Shown piece after piece: positions 1-5,671 of a DNA stretch of 9,285 bases (position 1 is the first letter of the stretch; each line of letters opens with the position of its first letter). This stretch comes from Hyphomicrobiales bacterium. GTDB lineage: Bacteria; Pseudomonadota; Alphaproteobacteria; Rhizobiales; Aestuariivirgaceae. The translations under genes and the position numbers were made by a program. The stretch is taken from NCBI GenBank assembly GCA_027051995.1, contig JALUFY010000310.1:1-9285 (forward strand), read 5' to 3'. The notes under the pieces are model-generated. The model was not told where the DNA came from and made no database searches. It saw only the letters and a list, made by a program, of their open reading frames with translations.

Positions 1-1133
1 CCGCCCAGGGCAAGCTCTCCCTGGCGCGCGTCCTGGCCGGCGAAATCAAGGATGGCGACACGCTCTACAACAGCGCGGGCGCATCCTCGCGCATCGGCGG
101 CATGTTCACCGTGTTCGGCCAGGAGACGAAGAAGACCGCCCGCGCCGGCGCGGGCGATACCGTGGCCCTTGGCCGCCTGGAGGAGATCGCCACCGGCGAG
201 GGCGTCTCCGTGGACAAGGACAACGTGCCGGAAATCCTCGTGCCCGATCCCGCCGCGCCCGTCTATGGCGTGGCCATCACCGTGCCCGACAGGAAGGACG
301 AGGTGAAGCTCTCCGCCGCCATAGCCAAACTGACCGAGGAAGATCCCTCCCTTGAGCTGCGCCACGAGGCCGATACCGGGGAAATGGTGCTCTGGGGGCA
401 GGGCGAAATGCATCTGCGCGTGGCCCTGGAGAAGCTGCGCGACAAGTTCGGCGTCGGCGCGGAGGCCGCGCCGCGCCACATCGCCTTCAAGGAGACCATC
501 CGCAAGTCCGCGTCCGCCCGCGGCCGCCACAAGAAGCAGACCGGCGGCCACGGCCAGTTCGGTGACGTGGTGCTGGAGATACGCCCGCTGCCGCGCGGTT
601 CCGGCTTCGAGTTCACCGACACCATCACCGGCGGCGTCGTGCCCAAGACATACATTCCCGCCGTCGAGGCCGGGGTGAAGGAATACAACAAGAAGGGCCC
701 GCTGGGGTTTCCCGTGGTGGACATCGCGGTGAACCTCTCCGATGGCAGCTATCACACCGTGGATTCCTCGGAGATGGCCTTCAAGATGGCCGCCCGCCTG
801 GCCATGAGCGAATGCATGAAGGAGGCCTCGCCCGTCCTGCTGGAGCCCGTTGTGCATGTGAAGGTGCATGTGCCCAACGAGCACACCTCGCGCGTCACCC
901 AGATCGTCTCCGGCCATCGCGGCCAGATACTGGGCTTCGAGCCGCGCGAGGGCTGGCCCGGCTGGGACACCGTGGAGGCGCACATGCCCGAGGTGGAGAT
1001 CGGCGATCTCATCATCGAGCTGCGCTCCGCCACGTCCGGCGTTGGCACCTTCACCTTCCGCCACGATCACATGGCCGAACTGACCGGCAAGATGGCCGAT
1101 GAAGTTCTCGCCCGGCACGGCCAGAGCGGTTGA
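1..1133 (+). CDS. Elongation factor G-like GTPase, C-terminal part (5' end outside window)
   Basis: The gene runs in from the left edge; the first complete codon is at position 3 and 376 residues are visible up to the TGA at 1131-1133. The G domain (P-loop, switch regions) must lie upstream. Visible in order are the end of domain II (about 1-75), domain III (about 85-155, with GQGEMHLRVALEKL at 132-145), domain IV (about 160-285, with RHKKQTGGHGQFGDVV at 175-190 and the SSEMAFK stretch at 255-261) and the domain V ferredoxin-like fold (about 283-365). These segments are typical of translational GTPases that catalyse or mimic ribosomal translocation. The short GPLGFPVVD loop and the HTSRVTQIVSGHRGQI segment differ from classical FusA and fit the shorter EF-G-like (EF-G2-type) paralogues found in alphaproteobacteria. 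Whether it is a true translocase or an accessory factor cannot be decided from this part. The ATG at 102 is internal and is not the real start. Confidence 0.9.
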   Translation, partial: AQGKLSLARVLAGEIKDGDTLYNSAGASSRIGGMFTVFGQETKKTARAGAGDTVALGRLEEIATGEGVSVDKDNVPEILVPDPAAPVYGVAITVPDRKDEVKLSAAIAKLTEEDPSLELRHEADTGEMVLWGQGEMHLRVALEKLRDKFGVGAEAAPRHIAFKETIRKSASARGRHKKQTGGHGQFGDVVLEIRPLPRGSGFEFTDTITGGVVPKTYIPAVEAGVKEYNKKGPLGFPVVDIAVNLSDGSYHTVDSSEMAFKMAARLAMSECMKEASPVLLEPVVHVKVHVPNEHTSRVTQIVSGHRGQILGFEPREGWPGWDTVEAHMPEVEIGDLIIELRSATSGVGTFTFRHDHMAELTGKMADEVLARHGQSG

Positions 1134-1176
1134 AGATAACAGCCCCCCGGCATACCGGGATCAGCGACAAAGCAAC

Positions 1177-1213
1177 AAGGGCCCGCCGGAGGATCACTCC
1201 CCGGCGGGCCCTT
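1177..1213. terminator. Bidirectional rho-independent terminator between EF-G-like gene and ptsN
   Basis: A perfect 13-bp inverted repeat pairs AAGGGCCCGCCGG (1177-1189) with its complement at 1201-1213 across an 11-nt loop. It starts 43 nt after the stop codon of the plus-strand gene and 43 nt after the stop of minus-strand ptsN, exactly where two convergent genes need a shared terminator. The plus-strand tail has only CTTTG, and the minus-strand tail is CTTGTTGCTTTG, so the U-run is short on both sides. The very GC-rich stem could compensate for this. The position and the perfect stem are seen; function is inferred. Confidence 0.75.
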
Positions 1214-1255
1214 TGTGCGTTCCGGTCTGTTGCTCCGGCCTCACCTTCCGCTGCT

Positions 1256-1720
1256 TCAGGCCGCCCGTGAAGGCGCCTGCTCCATGAGCAGGGCGTAAAG
1301 CGCGTCGCGGTCCGCCGTGGCGCGCAGTTTCTCCACGAGGGCTTCGTCGCGCAGCAGCCTTGAGACCCGCGCCAGGGCCTTCAGGTGATCCGCGCCCGCG
1401 CCCTCCGGGGCCATGAGCAGAAACACGATGTCCACCGGCCTGTGATCCGGCGCGTCGAAGTCCACCGGCTTGCCCAGCCGGGCGAAGAAGCCATGCACCT
1501 TGTCGAGCCCTGCGAAGCGGCCATGCGGAATGGCGATGCCGTTGCCAAGCCCGGTGGAGCCCAGCTTCTCGCGCTGCATGAGCACATCGAAGATGGCCCG
1601 CTCGTCCAGCCCCGTGGCGGGCGCGGCGTGCGCCGCGAGGCTTTGCAGAAGCTGCTTCTTGCTTCCGGCCTGAATGGCGGGCAGAACGCCGCTGGCGCTC
1701 AGTATTCGGGACAGTTGCAT
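1256..1720 (-). CDS. ptsN: Nitrogen-regulatory phosphotransfer protein EIIA-Ntr (PtsN)
   Basis: PtsN is the terminal phosphoacceptor of the nitrogen phosphotransferase system. It takes phosphate from NPr and controls partners such as potassium transporters and kinases by protein contact rather than carrying sugar. The 154-residue product is of normal family length and begins MQLSRILS. The phosphorylated histidine is H66 in GNGIAIPHGRF, and the segment PVDIVFLLMAPEGAGADHLKAL is the usual core of PTS EIIA type 2 domains. The open frame extends back to 1819, but the ATG at 1720 has an AGGAAAG ribosome site (1725-1731), and the upstream residues would lie in hpf sequence and show no homology to the family. 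It follows hpf after 19 nt and is probably cotranscribed with it. It ends just before the shared terminator at 1177-1213. Confidence 0.95.
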   Translation of the reverse strand: MQLSRILSASGVLPAIQAGSKKQLLQSLAAHAAPATGLDERAIFDVLMQREKLGSTGLGNGIAIPHGRFAGLDKVHGFFARLGKPVDFDAPDHRPVDIVFLLMAPEGAGADHLKALARVSRLLRDEALVEKLRATADRDALYALLMEQAPSRAA

Positions 1721-1724
1721 GGTT

Positions 1725-1731
1725 CTTTCCT
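1725..1731 (-). promoter_or_regulatory. Ribosome binding site of ptsN
   Basis: AGGAAAG on the minus strand, with the AGGA core 7 nt before the ATG at 1720. It lies in the 19-nt gap after hpf. It supports the 154-residue PtsN start against the longer frame opening at 1819. Confidence 0.65.
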
Positions 1732-1739
1732 GTTCGGGA

Positions 1740-2324
1740 TCATTCGGGCTTGCCCGGGCCCGGATCGACCCAGCCGATATGACCGTCTTCGCGCGTATAG
1801 ACGATGTTGACGCCGCCATGCATGGCGTTGCGGAACAGCACGAAGGGCAGGGCCGCCAGCTCCAGCTGCATGACCGCCTCGCCGACGCTCATCTCCGTGA
1901 CCTTTTCGGTGGATTCGGCGATCACGGCGGGCACGAAATCCTCTTCCTCGTCCGCGCTTTCGCTTTCCTCCACCGGAGCCAGAACATAGCTCTGCGCCGG
2001 GTGGGCCTCCATCGGCTTCTGGCGCTTCTTCGTGTGGCTGATCAGCCGCCGCTTGTAGCGGCGCAGGCGTGTCTCCATGTGCTCCATGGCCTCCTCGAAG
2101 CTGGAGTAGGCGTCGCCTCCCTCGCCGGAGGCCTGAAGCACAAGTCCCGTCGGCAGATGCACGGTGCATTCGGTATTGAACGCGCCGCGCTGTTTTTCAA
2201 CAACCACCTGGGCGCTCACCGCGCCGTCGAAATACTTGCTGATGCCCTCGCTCAGGCGCTCTTTCACGTGTTCCTGAAAGGCCGCCCCGATATCGAGGTT
2301 CTTGCCGCTTGTCTGTATCTGCAT
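1740..2324 (-). CDS. hpf: Ribosome hibernation-promoting factor, long form (HPF / sigma-54 modulation protein family)
   Basis: HPF binds the 30S decoding region in stationary phase or starvation and, in its long form, drives formation of inactive 100S ribosome dimers. The 194 residues divide into an N-terminal ribosome-binding domain (1 to about 100: MQIQTSGKNLDIGAAF at the start, and the basic helix RLRRYKRRLISHTKKRQK at 86-103), an acidic linker (about 115-130, EESESADEEED) and the C-terminal dimerisation domain (about 140-188, with VGEAVMQLELAALPFVLFRN and NIVYTREDGHIGWVDPG). The C-terminal domain makes this the long rather than the short HPF/YfiA type. It sits between rpoN and ptsN, the standard order in proteobacteria. 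The ATG at 2324 matches the family start exactly, yet no Shine-Dalgarno sequence precedes it; the 25 nt before it are rich in A and C. Confidence 0.95.
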   Translation of the reverse strand: MQIQTSGKNLDIGAAFQEHVKERLSEGISKYFDGAVSAQVVVEKQRGAFNTECTVHLPTGLVLQASGEGGDAYSSFEEAMEHMETRLRRYKRRLISHTKKRQKPMEAHPAQSYVLAPVEESESADEEEDFVPAVIAESTEKVTEMSVGEAVMQLELAALPFVLFRNAMHGGVNIVYTREDGHIGWVDPGPGKPE

Positions 2325-2374
2325 GGTCTGGATGTCTTTGTGTTTGTATGGGACATGCTGTGCGTGCGGCCCGG

Positions 2375-2393
2375 TCCGCCGCCCCCTGGCGGA
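2375..2393 (-). repeat. Short GC hairpin in the hpf leader
   Basis: TCCGCC and GGCGGA form a perfect 6-bp stem around a 7-nt loop, about 50 nt before the hpf ATG and just after the transcription start that the candidate promoter at 2411-2439 would give. The inverted repeat is seen; any role, such as 5' end stability, is a guess, because short GC stems are common in a GC-rich genome. Confidence 0.4.
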
Positions 2394-2410
2394 TCATGCG
2401 CGCCACAGCC

Positions 2411-2439
2411 ATTATGTCCGAGTTTCGCGGATTTTTCCA
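2411..2439 (-). promoter_or_regulatory. Candidate sigma-70 type promoter for hpf-ptsN
   Basis: On the minus strand TGGAAA (2439-2434) and CATAAT (2416-2411) are separated by 17 nt. They match the -35 and -10 consensus at 4 of 6 and 5 of 6 positions. The start site would fall near 2404, giving an hpf leader of about 80 nt. The element lies in the 173-nt gap between rpoN and hpf, one of the few AT-richer stretches here. I looked for a sigma-54 site (GG-N10-GC) in this gap and did not find one with correct spacing. Confidence 0.4.
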
Positions 2440-2470
2440 CCCTGCAACGGGATTTTGCCGTCAGGATGGC

Positions 2471-2497
2471 CCCCGGCGTTGTCATGTCCGGCCGGGG
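2471..2497 (-). repeat. Hairpin directly after the rpoN stop codon
   Basis: CCCCGGC (2471-2477) and GCCGGGG (2491-2497) form a perfect 7-bp GC stem with a 13-nt loop that begins on the base next to the rpoN stop codon. No T-run follows on the minus strand, so it is not a standard rho-independent terminator. It could protect the rpoN 3' end or be chance in GC-rich DNA. Confidence 0.45.
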
Positions 2498-4063
2498 TCA
2501 GGAGTTCAGCATGCGTTTTTCGCGCCGCCGTTGCAGGGACGAGGGAATGCCGAGCGCCTCCCTGTATTTCGCAACCGTGCGGCGGGCGAGTTCTATGCCC
2601 TCCGCGCGCAGCATGTCAACGATCTTGTCGTCGGAAAGCACCTTTTTCGCGTCCTCCGCGTCAATCAGCTGCTTGATGCGGTGGCGCACCGCCTCCGCCG
2701 AAACCGCCTCGCCGCCCTCCGAGGAGGCGATGGCCGTGGTGAAAAAGTATTTCAGCTCGAAGATGCCGCGCGGCGTGGCCATGTATTTGTTCGATGTCAC
2801 GCGCGATACGGTTGATTCGTGCATGCCGATGGCGTCCGCCACCGTTTTCAGCGTCAGCGGGCGCAGGGCCTCCACGCCCTTGTCGAGAAAGGCGTCCTGC
2901 TGGCGCACGATCTCGCGCGACACCGCCAGAATGGTGCGCGCCCGCTGCGCCAGGCTCTTCACCAGCCACGAGGCCTTGGCCATGCACTCGGAAATGTATT
3001 CCTTGTCCTTCTCGCGCGCGGCGGCGGCGTTCACCGTGGCGTAATACTGGTTGTTCACCAGCACGCGCGGCAGGGTTTCCGAGTTCAGCTCGACGATCCA
3101 CGAGCCGTCCGGCGCGGCGCGCACGAAGACGTCCGGAACCACCGGCTGCACCACGAGCGGCCCGATGGCCCCGCCGGGGCGCGGGTTCAGCGCCCGGATC
3201 TCGCCCAGCATGTCGGTGAGATCCTCATTGCCGACGCCGCACAGTTTGCCCAGCCTGGCGAAATCGCGTTTGGCCAGCAGCTCCAGATTGTCCACCAGCG
3301 TCTCCATGGCCGGGTCAAGCCTGTCCTTCTCCGCCAGTTGCAGCTTCAGGCATTCCTTCAGATCGCGCGCGAAGACGCCCGGCGGCTCCATGGCCTGCAT
3401 TTTCTTCAGCACGGCGAACACCCGCTCTTGCGGCGCGCCCAGCCTCTGTGCGATGGACTCCACCGGCTCGCGCAGGTAGCCCGCGTCATCCAGCACGCCG
3501 ATCAGATGATGGCCGATTATCCGCTCGCCGGGATCGGCCAGAACCAGCGGCAACTGCTCTTCCAGATGTTCGCTCAGCGTCGCTTCCGTGCTCAGCGTCG
3601 CTTCCAGATCGCGCCCCGGCCCCTCCGGAGTCTGCGGCCCGGCGCCGCCGGAAGGCATGCCCGCCCAGCCCGAATCGGTCATCTGCCCAGGCGCCGGGGC
3701 GGGCGCGTCGGCTGCGCTGTCGTTGTTGAAGATTTCGGCGGGGTCGGCGTCCATGTCGGCCAGCCGCTCGGCGGCCGCGCCGTCGTCATTCAGCGCCACG
3801 GCCAGATCGGGCGCTTCACCGCTTCCGCCGGCATCATTGCCGCCTCCGGCTTCCTCGCGCGGCGCTTCGCCGGGCTCGCGGCGGCGTTCCTCTGGCTCTT
3901 CCTGCCCGGTGCGCTCCAGCAGCGGATTGCGCTCCAGCTCCATCTCCACATAGGATTGCAGCTCGATGTTCGACATCTGCAACAGCTTGATGGCCTGTTG
4001 CAGCTGCGGCGTCATGACCAGGCTCTGGCCCTGGCGGATTTCCAGTCTCTGGCGCATCGGCAT
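2498..4063 (-). CDS. rpoN: RNA polymerase sigma-54 factor RpoN
   Basis: RpoN directs RNA polymerase to -24/-12 promoters and needs AAA+ activators for open complex formation; typical targets are nitrogen assimilation, motility and envelope genes. From the ATG at 4063 the product has 521 residues. Region I (about 1-50) is the glutamine-rich activator-interacting part, with QSLVMTPQLQQAIKLLQMSN. Region II (about 54-150) is a long acidic, Gly/Pro/Ala-rich linker. The core-binding domain follows (about 160-370, with EPPGVFARDLKECL at 226-239), then the helix-turn-helix region near 404-428 and the RpoN box ARRTVAKYRE at 493-502, perfectly conserved. The frame opens at a GTG at 4138, but the family start is MxMRQRLEIRQ. 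GGGAG at 4075-4079 precedes the 4063 ATG by 11 nt, and the likely promoter lies across 4138. The ATG at 4057 is an alternative. The 18-bp duplication at 3572-3607 is in the region II/III boundary. Confidence 0.96.
   Translation of the reverse strand: MPMRQRLEIRQGQSLVMTPQLQQAIKLLQMSNIELQSYVEMELERNPLLERTGQEEPEERRREPGEAPREEAGGGNDAGGSGEAPDLAVALNDDGAAAERLADMDADPAEIFNNDSAADAPAPAPGQMTDSGWAGMPSGGAGPQTPEGPGRDLEATLSTEATLSEHLEEQLPLVLADPGERIIGHHLIGVLDDAGYLREPVESIAQRLGAPQERVFAVLKKMQAMEPPGVFARDLKECLKLQLAEKDRLDPAMETLVDNLELLAKRDFARLGKLCGVGNEDLTDMLGEIRALNPRPGGAIGPLVVQPVVPDVFVRAAPDGSWIVELNSETLPRVLVNNQYYATVNAAAAREKDKEYISECMAKASWLVKSLAQRARTILAVSREIVRQQDAFLDKGVEALRPLTLKTVADAIGMHESTVSRVTSNKYMATPRGIFELKYFFTTAIASSEGGEAVSAEAVRHRIKQLIDAEDAKKVLSDDKIVDMLRAEGIELARRTVAKYREALGIPSSLQRRREKRMLNS
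3572..3607 (-). repeat. 18-bp in-frame tandem duplication inside rpoN
   Basis: Two units with an 18-bp period share 16 identical bases (3572-3587 and 3590-3605). They encode EATLST followed by EATLSE, residues about 154-165 of RpoN, just before the core-binding domain. The length keeps the reading frame and looks like a slipped-strand duplication. Confidence 0.8.
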
Positions 4064-4090
4064 GGCTGGCCGGACTCCCGGATAAACGAA

Positions 4091-4137
4091 TGGCGCGCGC
4101 CGCGAAAGGAGGCATGAGCCCGCGCGGCGACGCGCCA
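4091..4137 (-). repeat. Long hairpin in the rpoN leader
   Basis: Positions 4091-4104 pair with 4123-4129 and 4131-4137: 14 base pairs, all but one G-C, with a single bulged base at 4130 and an 18-nt loop. It lies 28 nt upstream of the rpoN start and overlaps the predicted transcription start near 4132, so the inner 8 to 9 pairs would certainly be in the mRNA. The loop carries CCTCC on the minus strand. The inverted repeat is directly visible; a regulatory or stabilising role is inferred. Confidence 0.6.
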
Positions 4138-4138
4138 C

Positions 4139-4169
4139 AGTATATCAGCCAGTCCTTAAAAGACGTAAA
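4139..4169 (-). promoter_or_regulatory. Candidate extended -10 promoter for rpoN
   Basis: On the minus strand TGATATACT contains TATACT (4144-4139), 5 of 6 matches to the -10 box, preceded by the TG of an extended -10 element. TTTACG (4169-4164) matches the -35 box at 4 of 6 positions, but with a long 19-nt spacer; an extended -10 tolerates a poor -35. The start would be near 4132, about 70 nt before the rpoN ATG at 4063. The site lies in the AT-richer part of the 178-nt lptB-rpoN gap. Confidence 0.5.
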
Positions 4170-4200
4170 TTTTCGCCCGCCGCGGCCGCATTAACCTGCA

Positions 4201-4221
4201 AAAAGCGTTCCAGCCGCTTTT
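4201..4221 (-). terminator. Weak rho-independent terminator candidate after lptB
   Basis: AAAAGCG and CGCTTTT form a 7-bp stem with a 7-nt loop about 20 nt after the lptB stop, and the minus strand ends in a run of five T (4204-4200). Only three pairs are G-C, so termination may be partial, leaving some readthrough into rpoN. Together with the promoter candidate at 4139-4169 it marks a possible transcription-unit boundary. Confidence 0.4.
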
Positions 4222-4241
4222 ACCACGGCCCGCCCGGCGCG

Positions 4242-5018
4242 TTACAGGCTGAATTCCTCGCCCAGGTAATAGCGCCGCACATCCGGGTTCTCGACGATCT
4301 CGCGCGGGCTGCCCTCGGTCAGCACCTTGCCATCATGGATGATGAGCGCCCGGTCGATGAGCTCGAGGGTTTCGCGCACGTTGTGATCCGTAATAAGCAC
4401 CCCGATTCCCCGAGCGGTGAGCTTTCGCACCAGCTGGCGGATATCATTGATCGCAATGGGATCAATCCCCGCGAAGGGCTCGTCGAGGAGCATGTATCTG
4501 GGAGCGGCGGCAAGGGCGCGGGCGATTTCCACCCGGCGGCGTTCTCCGCCAGAGAGCGCCACAGCCGGCGAATGCCGTATGTGCGATATTTGAAACTCAT
4601 CCAACAACTCACGCAACTGACTTTCGCGCTTGGAGCGTGAGGATACGCGCAGCTCCAGAATGGCGCGAATGTTTTCTTCAACCGTGAGCCCGCGGAAAAT
4701 GGACGCTTCCTGCGGCAGATAGCCGATGCCCTTGCGCGCGCGGCGGTACATGGGCAGCAAGGTCACGTCCTCGCCGTCGAGCTCGATTGTTCCCCGCGTG
4801 GCGGCGACAAGCCCGGTGATCATGTAGAACACCGTCGTCTTGCCCGCCCCGTTGGGGCCGAGAAGGCCAACGGCCTCCCCGCGGCGCACCGACAGGGACA
4901 CACCCTTGACCACCGGACGGTTGTGATAGGTCTTGACCAGACCTTCCGCGACGATGCCGCCATCCGGCTCCGTTCCGGCCGCATGTTCCGGGCCGGGCCG
5001 GGAATGCAGTGTGTCCAT
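4242..5018 (-). CDS. lptB: Lipopolysaccharide export ABC transporter ATP-binding protein LptB
   Basis: LptB is the cytoplasmic ATPase of the LptB2FG complex, which pulls lipopolysaccharide out of the inner membrane and pushes it along the LptC-LptA bridge. Counted from the longer 265-residue frame (ATG at 5039), Walker A is GPNGAGKTT (61-69), the Q-loop glutamine is in YLPQ (110), the ABC signature is LSGGE (162-166), Walker B is YMLLDE (182-187) with catalytic E187, and the H-loop histidine is H219 in ITDHN. The segment RRARKGIGYLPQEASIF and the C-terminal RRYYLGEEFSL are typical of LptB rather than of amino acid transporters. I prefer the ATG at 5018 (258 residues) because AGGAG lies 9 nt upstream of it, while the 5039 ATG has no such site. 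It sits directly downstream of lptA with an intergenic palindrome between them. Confidence 0.95.
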   Translation of the reverse strand: MDTLHSRPGPEHAAGTEPDGGIVAEGLVKTYHNRPVVKGVSLSVRRGEAVGLLGPNGAGKTTVFYMITGLVAATRGTIELDGEDVTLLPMYRRARKGIGYLPQEASIFRGLTVEENIRAILELRVSSRSKRESQLRELLDEFQISHIRHSPAVALSGGERRRVEIARALAAAPRYMLLDEPFAGIDPIAINDIRQLVRKLTARGIGVLITDHNVRETLELIDRALIIHDGKVLTEGSPREIVENPDVRRYYLGEEFSL

Positions 5019-5027
5019 GCCGTTTCG

Positions 5028-5032
5028 CTCCT
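5028..5032 (-). promoter_or_regulatory. Ribosome binding site deciding the lptB start
   Basis: AGGAG on the minus strand, 9 nt before the ATG at 5018. It lies between the two candidate starts (5039 and 5018) and so favours the downstream one. The sequence before 5039 shows only a weak GGCGGG. Confidence 0.55.
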
Positions 5033-5074
5033 GGCTCATTAAAGCCCGCCATGATTAAGATTGCGTGAAAGGGA

Positions 5075-5097
5075 TCAAGGTTTCGTCAACCTTGACG
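5075..5097 (-). repeat. Overlapping palindromes between lptA and lptB
   Basis: In the lptA-lptB gap, TCAAGGTT (5075-5082) and AACCTTGA (5088-5095) form a perfect 8-bp inverted repeat with a 5-nt loop. A second perfect palindrome, CGTCAA-CC-TTGACG (5084-5097), overlaps its right arm, so the two cannot form at once. No T-run follows on the minus strand. It may be an mRNA structure tuning lptB relative to lptA, or a protein-binding operator; the sequence does not decide. Confidence 0.6.
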
Positions 5098-5117
5098 GAA
5101 TGTTGCCGGCCCGCCGC

Positions 5118-5654
5118 CTACTTGGCCGGGGTGAAGACGCCATGCACCCGGCCCTTTCCGCCCGCCTCGATGCGCGAGACATTGGTCTTCAGGTTGGCGA
5201 ACAGCTTGGCGCCGCGAATGGTCGAGGTCTTCTTTTTCACCACCACGTTGCCCGTCACCCACAAAAGGTTTTTCTTCACGTCCATCTTGGCGTGATTGCC
5301 GGTGATGGTCTGCTCCGGCGTGACGATGCGCACATGCCCGTCCGCGTTGAGAAAGGTCACCTCGGTATCCTGCGCGCCATCGGCCTTTTTCACCTTGCGG
5401 TAATCCACCACCAGCTTGTCCGCCGTCAGCGTCGTGTCGCGCCGCACCGCCTTGACGTGGCCGGTAAAGACCGCCTGGTTCTTGTCATCGAAGATCTCCA
5501 TGCCGTCGGCGGAGATGTCCACCTTTTTCGTCTGCGTGGCCTTGTTCATGGATTTCGTATTGATGGCCTGCGCGCCGGCCATGCCGGCCGCGCCCGTCAG
5601 GGCAAGAGCCAGCGCCGCCGCCGCCAGCGCCTTGTGAAAGACTGTTCCGTTCAT
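5118..5654 (-). CDS. lptA: Lipopolysaccharide transport periplasmic protein LptA
   Basis: LptA polymerises into the periplasmic bridge that carries lipopolysaccharide from LptC to the outer-membrane LptD. The 178-residue product starts MNGTVFHK, followed by a hydrophobic alanine/leucine-rich signal peptide (about residues 8-28), with likely signal peptidase I cleavage after AQA at 30. The mature part is a single OstA/LptA beta-jellyroll domain: KVDISADGMEIFDDKNQAVF at its beginning, then repeated GHV, GNHAKMD and GNVVVKKKT strands. The product is rich in lysine, unlike most neighbours. The frame also has a GTG at 5675 overlapping the lptC stop (GTGA), which would add seven residues. The AAGGAGG at 5664-5670, 9 nt before the ATG at 5654, makes that ATG the better start and leaves a proper signal peptide. 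lptC precedes it after 17 nt and lptB follows. Confidence 0.93.
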   Translation of the reverse strand: MNGTVFHKALAAAALALALTGAAGMAGAQAINTKSMNKATQTKKVDISADGMEIFDDKNQAVFTGHVKAVRRDTTLTADKLVVDYRKVKKADGAQDTEVTFLNADGHVRIVTPEQTITGNHAKMDVKKNLLWVTGNVVVKKKTSTIRGAKLFANLKTNVSRIEAGGKGRVHGVFTPAK

Positions 5655-5663
5655 GCCTCGCCG

Positions 5664-5670
5664 CCTCCTT
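5664..5670 (-). promoter_or_regulatory. Strong ribosome binding site deciding the lptA start
   Basis: AAGGAGG on the minus strand, 9 nt before the ATG at 5654. It is the best Shine-Dalgarno match in the window. It would lie inside the coding sequence if the overlapping GTG at 5675 were used, so it argues for the ATG. Confidence 0.75.
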
Positions 5671-5671
5671 G

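Noticed and set aside
1721..1819. Upstream start of PtsN at 1819
   Set aside because: It would overlap the hpf 3' end by 80 nt and adds residues not found in the family, while the ATG at 1720 has its own ribosome site.
2325..2497. Sigma-54 promoter between rpoN and hpf (GGCAAAATCCCGTTGC)
   Set aside because: The GG and GC elements are 12 nt apart instead of the required 10, and the rest of the consensus is poor.
1674..3044. Very long plus-strand open frame opposite hpf and rpoN (456 codons)
   Set aside because: It is antisense to two clearly identified genes, has no family signature, and such shadows are expected in GC-rich coding DNA.
4064..4138. N-terminal extension of RpoN from a GTG at 4138
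   Set aside because: The extra 25 residues have no match to the RpoN N-terminus, the codons cover the predicted transcription start and leader hairpin, and the family start MxMRQRLEIRQ begins at 4063.
4114..4194. Plus-strand small frame of 26 codons after AAAGGAGG in the lptB-rpoN gap
   Set aside because: The purine-rich element is only 1 nt from the ATG, it lies within the rpoN leader hairpin, the peptide (MSPRGDAPQYISQSL...) has no recognisable feature, and no promoter is seen for this strand.
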